A stretch of DNA of 64,000 nt, from positions 372,001 to 436,000 of the forward strand of contig NZ_CP033077.1 in the NCBI RefSeq assembly GCF_003716875.1, written 5' to 3'. Shown here piece by piece: positions 1-8,894 of this stretch (its first letter is position 1; each line of letters opens with the position of its first letter). The position numbers and the translations under genes were made by a program. The notes under the pieces are model-generated. The model saw nothing but the letters and a program-made list of their open reading frames with translations, ran no database searches and had not been told where the DNA came from. The DNA comes from Vibrio zhugei. GTDB lineage: Bacteria; Pseudomonadota; Gammaproteobacteria; Enterobacterales; Vibrionaceae.

Positions 1-1
1 A

Positions 2-640
2 GGTCTGCGTCGAGGTCTGTTCTCGAACGAAGCAGGCTTGGGCTCAGCGCCGAACGTAGCCGCGACCGCCGATGTACCGCACCCAATTAGCCAAGGTATT
101 GCGCAATCTTTATCAGTATTCATTGATACGATCGTTGTCTGTACTTGTACGGCGATGATTATCTTATTGGGTACCGTGTATGTACCTGGTGCAGAAAATA
201 TTGATGGCGTCGTTCTCACGCAGCAATCGCTTGTGTCGCACCTGGGTGTTTGGGCGAAATATTACCTTACCGTTGCAATCCTACTGTTCTCATTCAGTTC
301 AGTCGTTTACAACTATTACTTAGGTGAAAATGCCCTAAGCTTTATGTCAAAAAATAAAGCTTACGTACATGTATTGCGTTTAGCCGTTATTGCGATTGTG
401 TTTATTGGCGCGATTGCTCCTGGGGCAACGTCCGTGTTCTTCTTCTCAGATCCATTAATGGGTGTCCTTGCCATCATCAACTTACTTGCGTTGATTATGC
501 TTTTCCCAACGGCGATGAGAATGTTGCAAGACTACCGCAAGCAACTTAAACAAGGCATTGACGAGCCTGTCTTTAATCCAAATGAATTCCCAGATTTGGA
601 TATTGACCGCAATGCGTGGATCGCACCCAAGTCTAAATAA
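2..640 (+). CDS. Alanine/glycine:Na+ symporter, C-terminal part (AgcS family)
   Basis: This is the 3' end of a sodium-coupled alanine/glycine carrier of the inner membrane. The reading frame is open from the window edge, so the gene starts upstream. The first residues, G-L-R-R-G-L-F-S-N-E-A-G-L-G-S-A, are the conserved AgcS signature that precedes the last membrane segments. Several hydrophobic segments follow (roughly residues 35-60, 85-105, 125-150 and 155-175 of the visible part), then a polar cytoplasmic tail ending in APKSK. A TTG inside the signature could be mistaken for a start, but the family motif runs across it. A strong terminator follows the stop codon. Confidence 0.9.
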   Translation, partial: GLRRGLFSNEAGLGSAPNVAATADVPHPISQGIAQSLSVFIDTIVVCTCTAMIILLGTVYVPGAENIDGVVLTQQSLVSHLGVWAKYYLTVAILLFSFSSVVYNYYLGENALSFMSKNKAYVHVLRLAVIAIVFIGAIAPGATSVFFFSDPLMGVLAIINLLALIMLFPTAMRMLQDYRKQLKQGIDEPVFNPNEFPDLDIDRNAWIAPKSK

Positions 641-661
641 GTGCTCCACCACTTTCCCCAT

Positions 662-696
662 AAAAAAGCCAGTCATACCGTGACTGGCTTTTTCTT
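662..696 (+). terminator. Rho-independent terminator after the symporter gene
   Basis: A 10-bp stem (AAGCCAGTCA / TGACTGGCTT) with a 5-nt loop is flanked by an A-run on the left and a T-run on the right. It ends the symporter transcript and could also work on the opposite strand. Confidence 0.85.
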
Positions 697-780
697 ATTC
701 ATGCAATTCGTTGCGAAATCCCTCATTTTCAATCATCAATAACGCATCCCGCGAGTGCCATCGTTTCACACTGTCCGTAA

Positions 781-808
781 CAAAAAAGCCGCCCATGCTG
801 GACGGCTT
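781..808 (-). terminator. Terminator of the tldD-tldE operon
   Basis: A GC-rich stem (AAGCCGCCC / GGACGGCTT, one mismatch) is followed, on the minus strand, by a run of six T. It lies just after the stop of the TldE-like gene. Confidence 0.75.
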
Positions 809-844
809 TAGCCTAGACTCATCCCAAGCAATGAGCGCTGGACG

Positions 845-2182
845 TTATTTACCCGCAATACTCAAAGAGGCAAAGCGGACTTTAGGGGCATAAAAAGCTC
901 GCAAGAAATCAAACTCGACTTCCTGACCTATCGCAACAATGTTCTGTAACATCGCATAGAAATTGCCTGCCACCGTCACTCCACGCACGGGTTGAATGCG
1001 CTCACCATCTCGGCATAAAAATCCGCTGGCACCAAAAGAAAAATCCCCCGTCACAAGATCAGCACCTGAATGGACACCGTGTAACTGAACCAACTCCAAA
1101 TACTCACCTGATTGCACATCACTCAACGAGTGATGGCCAGCGTCAATGACAATATGCGAAGCTTCGATACCTAACGATGTCATACGCTCGGCATTTGCCG
1201 TCGTTTCGGTATGAAAATAGCTTGCCGTTTCACTGTTATGAAGCAGTGAAAGGAGCACCCCATTTTGTATCAATGTCGTATTGCGTGTCGTAAATCCTTC
1301 ACTGTCGAAGGCCTTTATATGCATGCCCCCAGGTTGGAAAGGCGCATCGCGTAACGTCAGTCCATCGTACCCCACTTGCTGTCCAATGCGCTTTGTCAGT
1401 GGACTGAGTCCCTGCATTGCCACTTTACCGGAGAAAGCCCCTGCGAATGCAGAGAAGACGCCACCTAATTCTTCTACCGAGAAAATAATGTCATAATGCC
1501 CCGTTGCAACGGGCGCACCGTCCAATAAATCACGGGCGACTTCTGTACTGTGGCGAATGACAAATTCTGTATCCAAATCATCAAAGTGGCGTGCCAACGA
1601 GCTGCTGTAGTGCATCGATTGTTTCTCATCATGAGCACACAGCACTTCTGCGCCATAACATAACTGGCGCTCGTGATGCTCACGAGAAACCCCGAGGGTA
1701 TTCGCCACGTGATATTGAATCGTCGCTTCGCTGTAATAGTTTGCAGTAATATTGTCAACATGGCGCTGTTGGCGCAATGCCTCTTCAACGGACAAAACCA
1801 AGTTCACTTTGGCTTCAATATCCACGTCATCCGGTTGGTTAATCGCTTCCTCTAACTCGATTTTTTCTGGCTTAGTACACACTATCCGTTGATGCTCAGA
1901 GGTTTTGGTATAGGGCAAGCTTTCCAGCAGGGTATTCACCATTCGCTTAAGATCGTTCACTTCGAACGATTCTGAACATCCAGCCGCCACTTTTTGGTCT
2001 TTGACAATGCGAATGCCTACTTTACGCGTATTCGCCACCTCATAGCGATCGATCTTTTCTTGATAACTACTGAGGTCGAACGCCTCTTGGCTTTGAACGA
2101 CGATATCCGCCTCCGCGCCGTGTTTCCTCGCTTCTTCCAGCAGTACGTCCATTGCTTGGTGAATCGTCTCGTGTTGACTCAT
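845..2182 (-). CDS. TldE/PmbA-type subunit of a TldD/TldE metalloprotease
   Basis: This 445-residue cytosolic protein belongs to the PmbA/TldE family, the non-catalytic partner in the heterodimeric TldD/TldE zinc protease. That protease is known for maturing peptides such as microcin B17 and degrading CcdA. No HExxxH motif is present, as expected for the TldE partner. The family C-terminus is recognisable (G-D-F-S-F-G-A-S-G-F, then R-G-V-T-V-A-G-N-F). Its ATG overlaps the TGA of the upstream tldD-like gene in an ATGA arrangement, so the two are probably translationally coupled and made in equal amounts. E. coli keeps its tldD and pmbA apart, so this may be an extra, dedicated pair. The target peptide is unknown. 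Confidence 0.88.
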   Translation of the reverse strand: MSQHETIHQAMDVLLEEARKHGAEADIVVQSQEAFDLSSYQEKIDRYEVANTRKVGIRIVKDQKVAAGCSESFEVNDLKRMVNTLLESLPYTKTSEHQRIVCTKPEKIELEEAINQPDDVDIEAKVNLVLSVEEALRQQRHVDNITANYYSEATIQYHVANTLGVSREHHERQLCYGAEVLCAHDEKQSMHYSSSLARHFDDLDTEFVIRHSTEVARDLLDGAPVATGHYDIIFSVEELGGVFSAFAGAFSGKVAMQGLSPLTKRIGQQVGYDGLTLRDAPFQPGGMHIKAFDSEGFTTRNTTLIQNGVLLSLLHNSETASYFHTETTANAERMTSLGIEASHIVIDAGHHSLSDVQSGEYLELVQLHGVHSGADLVTGDFSFGASGFLCRDGERIQPVRGVTVAGNFYAMLQNIVAIGQEVEFDFLRAFYAPKVRFASLSIAGK

Positions 2183-3567
2183 TGGTTCCCTCCTCCGACA
2201 AGAATGCGATCGACTTTAAGACTTGGCTGCCCGACTGAGGCAGGAACGGCGCCACTTATAGACCCACACATGCCAGCGGCCAATGCGAGATCCTTGCCGA
2301 CCATACTAATGTTTTGCAAAACTTTGGGCCCGGTGCCAATTAAGGTCGCCGACTTCAATGGCTGTGTGATTTTGCCATTTTCAATCAAAAACGCATCACT
2401 GACGGCAAAGTTAAACTCCCCAGTTCCGGGTTGTACCGACCCCCCGCCCATTTGTACGGCATAGATGCCATAGTCAATGCTGCCAATCATATCGTCAAAT
2501 TCGGCATTGCCAGGTTCGATATAAGTGTTGCGCATCCTTGACGCTGGCGCGTACTTATAGCTTTCCCGACGGCCCGACCCCGTACGTTCATAACCGGTTT
2601 TCATGCTGCCCATTTTATCGACCATAAATCCAGTTAAGCGGCCATCTTTAATCAATTGTGTGCGCTGAACGGGCATTCCTTCATCGTCAATATTGAGCGA
2701 TCCCCATTGATTAGCGGGCGTACCATCATCAACGGCATTGACCACAGGATTGGCGATCATCTCGCCCATTTTGTCGTAAAAAACGGAGGCTTGTTTTTCC
2801 ACTGCGGTTGTTTCTAATAAATGACCGCATGCCTCATGGAAGATGACGCCGCCAAACCCGTTACCCAGTACCACCGGCAACTCGCCAGATGGACACACCG
2901 CCGCATCCAGCTTTCTTATCGCACTCTCGGTCACCGCTTGTGTCATTTCCTGTTGGTCGATGTTCTCAATCAATTCCCACCCACACAGTGCGCCAGGACT
3001 TTTTGTGCCCTTAGTTTGCTGGCCATTTTTCTCTGCGATGGCTTGAACCACGACACGACACCAATGCCGAGTGTCTTCAATATGCAGTCCTTCTGAATTA
3101 TAAATAATGACATTCTGTTCTTGCTGCACCACGCGGCCAATGAATTGATTGATCAGCGGGCTCTGAGCGCGAATAGCGCTATCCATATCATTGAGAAAGG
3201 ACACTTTTTCGGATAAATAAGGAGAGTGACTTAATGGTCTGTGACAGGGGTGTCGATCAGAATACACCACAGGTTGTAAAGGGTGTGGCGTTACCATTTG
3301 CTCGCGCGCACTTCTGGCGGTCAACACATCCACGACCTTTTTTAAAGCCTGTTCATCACTACTGTAAGTAAATCCATATAATACGTTATGACCAAAAAAC
3401 AAGCGCACACCAATACCGCTATCAATATTACTGCTTATGTCAGAAACCTCGGACGACGACAGCTCAACGAGACTGGTTTGCTTATTCTCAACGAATAACT
3501 CAGCAAAATCAGCGCCTAGAAATAAAGCATGGTCGATCACGGATTTCGCTATTCCCGAATCCAGCAT
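2179..3567 (-). CDS. TldD-type catalytic metalloprotease subunit
   Basis: This is the zinc-bearing partner of the adjacent TldE-like protein (462 residues). The active-site helix H-E-A-C-G-H (residues about 244-249) fits the HExxxH motif of TldD. The conserved block R-R-E-S-Y-K-Y-A-P-A-S-R-M-R-N-T and the end G-Q-P-S-L-K-V-D-R-I-L-V-G-G also match. I chose the ATG at 3567 because AAGGAG lies 5 nt upstream. An in-frame upstream start lacks such a site. The protein is slightly shorter than E. coli TldD (about 480). The operon is tldD then tldE. I saw no obvious precursor peptide gene next to it. Confidence 0.88.
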   Translation of the reverse strand: MLDSGIAKSVIDHALFLGADFAELFVENKQTSLVELSSSEVSDISSNIDSGIGVRLFFGHNVLYGFTYSSDEQALKKVVDVLTARSAREQMVTPHPLQPVVYSDRHPCHRPLSHSPYLSEKVSFLNDMDSAIRAQSPLINQFIGRVVQQEQNVIIYNSEGLHIEDTRHWCRVVVQAIAEKNGQQTKGTKSPGALCGWELIENIDQQEMTQAVTESAIRKLDAAVCPSGELPVVLGNGFGGVIFHEACGHLLETTAVEKQASVFYDKMGEMIANPVVNAVDDGTPANQWGSLNIDDEGMPVQRTQLIKDGRLTGFMVDKMGSMKTGYERTGSGRRESYKYAPASRMRNTYIEPGNAEFDDMIGSIDYGIYAVQMGGGSVQPGTGEFNFAVSDAFLIENGKITQPLKSATLIGTGPKVLQNISMVGKDLALAAGMCGSISGAVPASVGQPSLKVDRILVGGGNQ

Positions 3568-3850
3568 GACAACTCCTTGTCTAATTAACACGTGAAAAAC
3601 GTAACGTCTAGACTATCATGCTTGCTTATTACTTGAGCGTTTGTTCCCGTAAAAAAGGCACATAAAACCAATAACTTCTTTGGTAGCGCATAATTTAACG
3701 CCTTTTTATTTACAAAAATATCGCTAATTAGATTCCACAGAAAAAGGATGAGAACGCGCCCTTGCCCCTTGCTTTCCCACGACGGAGTAAACGCAATATG
3801 CTAGAGGGCACGTCACATCCTATGGACAGAGTCTGACTGATACTCATTGT

Positions 3851-5380
3851 TCAGCTGGGCAGTGGCGGGAGTTTCTGAGCACTGGTCTCTGCCTCGCTTT
3901 GCGTTTGCGGTGACATCGTCATAATCAATTCGTGATTATCGCGCCACTGCTGACGCTCTTTAGCCGATGCTTGCGGGCAGAACTTGCCAAAGTAGGCATA
4001 ACAAATGCCCAATACTGGCGACATCCAACATGCGACCGCACACACAATATAAAGCAGGTTTTCCGTATTTCCCTCCGCAATCCCCAAACCCAGCGCTTGA
4101 ATAACCAAAGCGCCACCAGCATTCCATGGAATCAACGGCGACAAAAGAGTCCCACCTTCTTCCACTGAACGAGATAGACACAAAGTTGAGTAACCCATTC
4201 CGCGATAGGCTTGGCTGTACATTCTACCCGGTAGAGCAATGGATAAATAAGGGTCGCCCGCCACCAAGTTGGTACCTGCCGCGGTCAATGTAGACGCCAC
4301 CTGCAACCCAAAAATGGTGCGCACCCGATTCATAATGCTCAACACAATGGTTTCCAAACACCGTGTCTGTTCCAGAACGCCGCCGAGCGCCAGCGCAATG
4401 AGAACCAAGGTTAAAATCCATGCCATGGACTGTATACCACCTCGGTTGAGTAACGCATCCGCATTGCTATTACCCGTGTTGATACTGAAACCGTTTTGTA
4501 AAAAACCGAGCGCTTCATGCACTGGGACACCTTGCACAAAAATGGCAATGCCTAAGCTGACCAGTACGCTGGTCATCAAGCTAGGGATGGCGGGCATCTT
4601 GAGAATCGCCAAGGTAAACACCACGATTGCGGGCATTAATACCCATCCATTAAAGAGAAAGTGCTGACTTAATGCGTCTGTCATGGCTTGAATTTTAATG
4701 TGATCGACCTGCGTGGTATCAATCACTGTCACCCCTACCACCGCATAGACGGCAAAGGCAATGCACAATGCTGGAACGGTCGTCGGAAGCATATTACGAA
4801 TGTGGTCAAACAGGTGGGTACCAGTCACTGCCGGAGCTAAGTTGGTGGTATCGGACAACGGCGACATTTTATCCCCAAAAAACGCCCCAGAGACGACCGC
4901 CCCTGCGGTCCAATAGGTGGGAATCCCAAACCCTTCACCGACGCCCATGAGCGCCAAACCGACCGTTGCGACCGTCGTCCATGACGTTCCGAGCGAGACG
5001 GAGATAATCGCACACAGAATCATTGCGGCCGCGAGGAAAGTCTTGGGCGTTAAGACTTGAAATCCGTAATAAATCATCATGGGAACCGTGCCACTGGCAA
5101 TCCAGCTGCCGATGATCATTCCAATGATCAGCATGATGACGATGGCAGATGTCGCCACCTGAATCACATGAAATAAGCCTTTTTCCATATGCTTCCAGCG
5201 ATAGCCGCGACACCATGCAATCGCACAGGTTATCACGATGCCAATGGCAAGCGGGGTATGCGGGGTAAAATCCCCAAAATAAAACAGTTGGATACCCAAT
5301 AAAGCGATGGTAATCGCAATCGGTAATATGGCTAATAAAAGCCCGGGACGCGCGATCGGATGTTCTTCCTGTACTGACAT
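3851..5380 (-). CDS. nhaC: Na+/H+ antiporter, NhaC family
   Basis: A 509-residue polytopic inner-membrane antiporter that would export Na+ in exchange for protons, useful in saline habitats. Family features are about a dozen hydrophobic segments, the motif G-T-S-W-T-T-V-A-T-V-G near residue 140, F-F-G-D-K-M-S-P-L-S-D-T-T-N-L-A around residues 175-190, and a second-half repeat with G-T-N-L-V-A-G-D-P-Y-L-S. NhaC-family proteins also include malate/lactate antiporters (MleN), so the exact substrate is uncertain. The start is the ATG at 5380, which has AGGAGG 4 nt upstream. The longer frame has no ribosome site. It stands alone between other minus-strand genes. Confidence 0.85.
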   Translation of the reverse strand: MSVQEEHPIARPGLLLAILPIAITIALLGIQLFYFGDFTPHTPLAIGIVITCAIAWCRGYRWKHMEKGLFHVIQVATSAIVIMLIIGMIIGSWIASGTVPMMIYYGFQVLTPKTFLAAAMILCAIISVSLGTSWTTVATVGLALMGVGEGFGIPTYWTAGAVVSGAFFGDKMSPLSDTTNLAPAVTGTHLFDHIRNMLPTTVPALCIAFAVYAVVGVTVIDTTQVDHIKIQAMTDALSQHFLFNGWVLMPAIVVFTLAILKMPAIPSLMTSVLVSLGIAIFVQGVPVHEALGFLQNGFSINTGNSNADALLNRGGIQSMAWILTLVLIALALGGVLEQTRCLETIVLSIMNRVRTIFGLQVASTLTAAGTNLVAGDPYLSIALPGRMYSQAYRGMGYSTLCLSRSVEEGGTLLSPLIPWNAGGALVIQALGLGIAEGNTENLLYIVCAVACWMSPVLGICYAYFGKFCPQASAKERQQWRDNHELIMTMSPQTQSEAETSAQKLPPLPS

Positions 5381-5577
5381 ACAGCCTCCTTGCATGGTCT
5401 GTCTCTTCCTGAGACATCTCGGTATCATCACTCAGTGTATGCCCTGATTGTCGCGCGCAGTCAGCGCCAACCATCATCAAGGTGATACACCATCAACACA
5501 AGAGTAGGCCATTCTATCCGATGCAGTTTTATCAAAGCGCGCTCTATTGTTCTCACTACGACATCCCGCTATTTTAG

Positions 5578-6150
5578 TTACCGCGTCACGTCAATCATTT
5601 GCACAAACTCGAAAATACCGTCGGCATAGGTATATTCAAAAATGGCACAATTAGGAATGCCATTTTTTAACACCTGCGCATGATCAGCGTGCCAGTGCAT
5701 CAAAAACTGTTTGCACGACCCGGAGTGGGACACGGCTAATACACAGTGATGATTGGCGGATTCCATGATAGCGGTGCAAGTTTCCACCATACGTTGACGC
5801 ACTTGCGGTTTAGATTCCCCACCAAATTGCAGATAGTAATCTTCACGCATCTCGTAATTGGGATGCAGATCTTCACTTTCCGACTCGTACAGGCCAAAGT
5901 TAATTTCTTTCAGTCCCTTAAGGCGTGTGTAACGCAGGCGCGAATGAGTGGCAATTTCGAGGGTATCGCAAGCTCTCTCCGAAGACGAACTGTAGGCATG
6001 GTCTAAGGCTATATTATCAAAAAATTGGGCTGCCATTTTAGCTTGGGCAATGCCCTTCTCTGTCAATGGTGAATCACACCATCCTTGGATTTTTCGACGC
6101 TGATTAAATAGGGTTTGTCCGTGGCGCATAAGGTAAAAGGTGGCAGACAT
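5578..6150 (-). CDS. Histidine phosphatase family protein (phosphoglycerate mutase-like)
   Basis: A 190-residue cytosolic branch-1 histidine phosphatase. The phospho-acceptor motif L-M-R-H-G-Q-T-L-F-N is at residues about 7-16. S-S-S-S-E-R-A follows around residue 55, and the second catalytic histidine is in V-S-H-S-G-S near residue 143. Such proteins act on small phosphorylated metabolites. Cofactor-dependent mutase activity cannot be inferred from the sequence. The chosen start is the ATG just before S-A-T-F-Y, with GGAG 12 nt upstream; an ATG seven codons earlier is possible. A terminator separates it from the upstream alcohol dehydrogenase gene, so it probably has its own promoter. Confidence 0.85.
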   Translation of the reverse strand: MSATFYLMRHGQTLFNQRRKIQGWCDSPLTEKGIAQAKMAAQFFDNIALDHAYSSSSERACDTLEIATHSRLRYTRLKGLKEINFGLYESESEDLHPNYEMREDYYLQFGGESKPQVRQRMVETCTAIMESANHHCVLAVSHSGSCKQFLMHWHADHAQVLKNGIPNCAIFEYTYADGIFEFVQMIDVTR

Positions 6151-6191
6151 GGGGGCTGGATTCTCCATTATAAAACATGACAGTAATGCAT

Positions 6192-6224
6192 AAAAAAACA
6201 CACACCGATAACTCGGTGTGTGTT
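6192..6224 (-). terminator. Terminator of the alcohol dehydrogenase gene
   Basis: A perfect 11-bp stem (ACACACACCGA / TCGGTGTGTGT) with a TAAC loop is followed on the minus strand by seven T. It is placed 55 nt after the dehydrogenase stop. Confidence 0.9.
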
Positions 6225-6278
6225 CATAGTAAAGCATTTACTGTCAATCAGCGACGAAAACAACGCCGCATAGGGTGA

Positions 6279-7328
6279 CTAGTCTGCATTAAATGATGTC
6301 ATGTTGATAACAAAGCGGTGAGAAAGATCGCCCTCAGCAAGACGTTCAAATGCCCCGTTGATTTCATCCATCTCAATCATTTCACACTCTGGATAAATGT
6401 TGTGTTCTGCACAGAAATCCAAGACTTCTTGTGTCTGCTCGATACCACCAATCAATGAACCGGCCACACGACGACGACCCAATACCATTGGATAGGTAAC
6501 CACTTCTTCCAGCGGGCCGACTTGTCCAACAATCACAAGCGTGCCATCCACATCCAGCAGCGACATGTACGGTACGATGTCATGTTTCTGAGGAACCGTA
6601 TCAATGATTAAATCAAACGCGTTGGCGTAGTTTTTCATTTCATCTTCGTCAGAAGAAGCAAGAATACCTTTCGCTCCCAGCTCTTGAGCTTCGCCTTCTT
6701 TGCGTTTAGAACGACTGATCACCGTCACTTCAGCACCCATCGCTACCGCAAGTTTCACCGCCATATGGCCTAGACCGCCAAGACCAATCACACCGACACG
6801 AGAACCCGGTTTCACGTTCCATTCACGCAATGGCGAAAAGGTCGTAATCCCGGCACATAAAATCGGTGCAGCACGTGACGTGTCCATATTTTCAGGAATG
6901 CGTAACACAAATTCTTCACGGACGACGATGTGTTTAGAATAACCACCTTGAGTTGTTGTACCATCAATGCGATCCGGTGAACCGTAAGTACCGGTAAGAC
7001 CGTGGCGACAGTATTGCTCTTCACCGCGATGACACTGGTCGCACTCTTGACAGCTATCCACCATACAGCCAACCGCAACGTGGTCACCCACTTTATAATG
7101 TTTCACGTCAGTACCGATAGATTTAACGATACCAACAATTTCATGGCCTGGAACTAATGGATAAGGCTGAGGGCCCCAGTCGCCATTCACTGTGTGCAAA
7201 TCGGAGTGGCAAACACCACAATACGTGATTTCAATGGCAACGTCATTGGCGCGCAGCTCTCGTCGTTCAAAATGATAAGGAACGAGATCTGAATCTGCTG
7301 AATGAGCGGCATAACCTACTGTTTTCAT
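6279..7328 (-). CDS. Zinc-dependent NAD(P)+ alcohol dehydrogenase (YahK/cinnamyl-alcohol type)
   Basis: A medium-chain cytosolic dehydrogenase/aldehyde reductase of about 349 residues. Catalytic zinc ligands are the Cys of C-G-V-C-H-S-D (residue about 37) and G-H-E near residue 60. The structural zinc lobe is the four-Cys run C-Q-E-C-D-Q-C-H-R-G-E-E-Q-Y-C. The nucleotide site is G-L-G-G-L-G-H near residue 175. It resembles E. coli YahK and AdhC-like aldehyde reductases that detoxify aldehydes with NADPH. The start at 7328 has AAGGA 9 nt upstream. An ATG two codons earlier sits too close to that site. It is monocistronic, closed by a strong terminator. Confidence 0.88.
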   Translation of the reverse strand: MKTVGYAAHSADSDLVPYHFERRELRANDVAIEITYCGVCHSDLHTVNGDWGPQPYPLVPGHEIVGIVKSIGTDVKHYKVGDHVAVGCMVDSCQECDQCHRGEEQYCRHGLTGTYGSPDRIDGTTTQGGYSKHIVVREEFVLRIPENMDTSRAAPILCAGITTFSPLREWNVKPGSRVGVIGLGGLGHMAVKLAVAMGAEVTVISRSKRKEGEAQELGAKGILASSDEDEMKNYANAFDLIIDTVPQKHDIVPYMSLLDVDGTLVIVGQVGPLEEVVTYPMVLGRRRVAGSLIGGIEQTQEVLDFCAEHNIYPECEMIEMDEINGAFERLAEGDLSHRFVINMTSFNAD

Positions 7329-7539
7329 AAACATCTATCCTTATTTCTTCCAAAAATATTTAAGCCAACTACTGTGTAAATAGTGAAGTTAGCCTACCCT
7401 ACTTTTTGCGAAAACGTCTTGCCTATTCGTCCGTGTAACATGCACAAAACTGCACGAACCAACAGTTTTAACAGAAAAAACACATAACTATGTGATGTTA
7501 TAACAATTTTTATGACCATTAACCTTGGTGTTATCAAGG

Positions 7540-7965
7540 TTAAATAACGGCTTGGAAGGTCAAAATGAGCATTGCGACCATCGCCACTACCCCAACAAGG
7601 AAAAAATACGAACGTGGGCTCGGATTTTTTTCAGTCGCAATCGCATAGTACAACGCCATGTGGATAATACGAGCTACGGCGAAAACACAAATCCAGATGC
7701 CGCACCAATACGGCGTCGCACCACTGAAGATCGCTAAAAACGACAAGCCGAGCATGGCAGGCACGTTTTCTATCGAGTTCATAAAGGTGCGGTGAGCACG
7801 AAAAACAAAGGAATCATGACTGAGGTCGCTGTCAATTTTTCCAGGAATCGCGTCTTTTTGTGAGCCCTTCGCAAATGTCGCGACCGCCCACTGTACCATC
7901 CATGTGGCTAGCACTATCCAAATACCGATAAGCGATATGTGATAAGCACTGACGAGATAATTCAT
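7540..7965 (-). CDS. MAPEG family membrane protein
   Basis: A 141-residue integral membrane protein of the MAPEG superfamily (membrane-associated proteins in eicosanoid and glutathione metabolism). It has four hydrophobic segments (about residues 7-30, 65-85, 88-108 and 118-140). The family signature F-R-A-H-R-T-F-M-N-S-I-E-N-V-P is at residues 54-68. The human relatives bind glutathione; the role of bacterial ones is mostly unknown. AGGAG lies 5 nt before the ATG. A short hairpin (TAACCTTG / CAAGGTTA, 7520-7542) overlaps its stop codon. Confidence 0.85.
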   Translation of the reverse strand: MNYLVSAYHISLIGIWIVLATWMVQWAVATFAKGSQKDAIPGKIDSDLSHDSFVFRAHRTFMNSIENVPAMLGLSFLAIFSGATPYWCGIWICVFAVARIIHMALYYAIATEKNPSPRSYFFLVGVVAMVAMLILTFQAVI

Positions 7966-8321
7966 TGTAACTCCTTATTGTATTGGCGGATGATTGATGG
8001 CTAATGAGCAGATGACAAAGTGATTGTGTCATCCCCTGTCATCCACCCCGCCATCGTTCATTATATGCAACAAGCATACACCTAAGTTATACAAATATCT
8101 TGTTTGTATAGCTACTAATGTCGATTTCGGTGCGATGGGTAACGGATTGAATGCCTAATTCACACAAGGTTTTCAGTTGCGCCAGCCTAAGAGTCATGCT
8201 TATATAACGCCGTTGTTGTTTCTTAGGCTTAAGAACGCTTTAATGTATGGTTTTCATGGCAATATGACGTCACCATGCTATCCGCCAATCACGTCATTAG
8301 GATCAGTTTGAGGGAACAGAA
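7966..8321. other. Intergenic region with an operator-like inverted repeat
   Basis: This 356-bp stretch separates the leftward MAPEG gene from the rightward acetyltransferase gene, so it should hold two divergent promoters. It contains the TATACAAA repeat listed separately. It also has a second inverted repeat, AGCCTAAGA (8184-8192) with TCTTAGGCT (8221-8229). A minus-strand frame of 36 codons (8087-8197) lacks a ribosome site and I do not call it. Confidence 0.5.
8088..8110. promoter_or_regulatory. Perfect inverted repeat, possible operator for the MAPEG gene
   Basis: TATACAAA and TTTGTATA are separated by 7 bp, a full 8-bp dyad about 120 bp upstream of the MAPEG start. Its size and AT-richness fit a homodimeric repressor site. 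No regulator gene is adjacent. Confidence 0.35.
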
Positions 8322-8810
8322 TTGATAAGACAGGCCACACTCCAAGATGTTGCAGCGATGGTGAGCATTTATAACCACGCCGTCGAGCATACCACCGCGA
8401 CTTATGATGACGCGCCTTACACCATAGAGCAGCGATTCACTTGGTTTGAACGTTTAGCCCATGCCGGCATGCCTATATTCGTGTTTGAAGAAGAAGATCA
8501 GGTTCTCGGCTATGCCGCGTTGGAGCCATTCCGCCCCGACCCCGCGTATCGTCACACCGTGATGCATAGCATTTATATTCACCCCGCATCGCAAGGCAAA
8601 GGGATCGGTAAACAATTATTAAACACTTTAGTGAGTGCAGCAAAACAGGCCGACTTTGTCACGTTAGTCGCCGAGATTGATGGCAATAATCACGCAAGCA
8701 TGCGCTTGCATGAGCAAATCGGCTTTCGCTACAGTGGCACCATACAACGTTGCGCTCAGAAATTTGAACAATGGCTGGATTTGGTCTTTTACCAATACGA
8801 CTTACGTTAA
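8322..8810 (+). CDS. GNAT N-acetyltransferase (phosphinothricin acetyltransferase-like)
   Basis: A 162-residue cytosolic acetyl-CoA-dependent N-acetyltransferase. The beginning I-R-Q-A-T-L-Q-D-V-A-A-M-V-S-I-Y-N is typical of the Pat/YncA subgroup. The acetyl-CoA loop is Q-G-K-G-I-G-K-Q-L-L (residues about 92-101). It ends with L-D-L-V-F-Y-Q-Y-D-L. Pat homologs acetylate phosphinothricin or methionine sulfone derivatives; the natural substrate here is unknown. Translation starts at TTG: GAGGGA lies 7 nt upstream and no ATG gives the full family N-terminus. Confidence 0.88.
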   Translation: MIRQATLQDVAAMVSIYNHAVEHTTATYDDAPYTIEQRFTWFERLAHAGMPIFVFEEEDQVLGYAALEPFRPDPAYRHTVMHSIYIHPASQGKGIGKQLLNTLVSAAKQADFVTLVAEIDGNNHASMRLHEQIGFRYSGTIQRCAQKFEQWLDLVFYQYDLR

Positions 8811-8828
8811 GGGTATTGTTCGCATTAG

Positions 8829-8864
8829 CAAAACGCCCCACAGAGTATGACGATGCGGGGCGGT
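8829..8864 (-). terminator. Probable terminator of the COG0523 GTPase gene
   Basis: A 6-bp GC stem (CGCCCC / GGGGCG) has a 17-nt loop and a short T-run on the minus strand. It sits between two convergent genes. Confidence 0.5.
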
Positions 8865-8894
8865 CAGCCTCTCCCAGTACCAAAAACGCAACGC

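Noticed and set aside
38..640. A gene starting at TTG 38
   Set aside because: The AgcS signature runs through that codon from the window edge, so the gene starts upstream.
8087..8197. 36-codon minus-strand frame
   Set aside because: No ribosome site and no recognised similarity; it overlaps an operator-like dyad.
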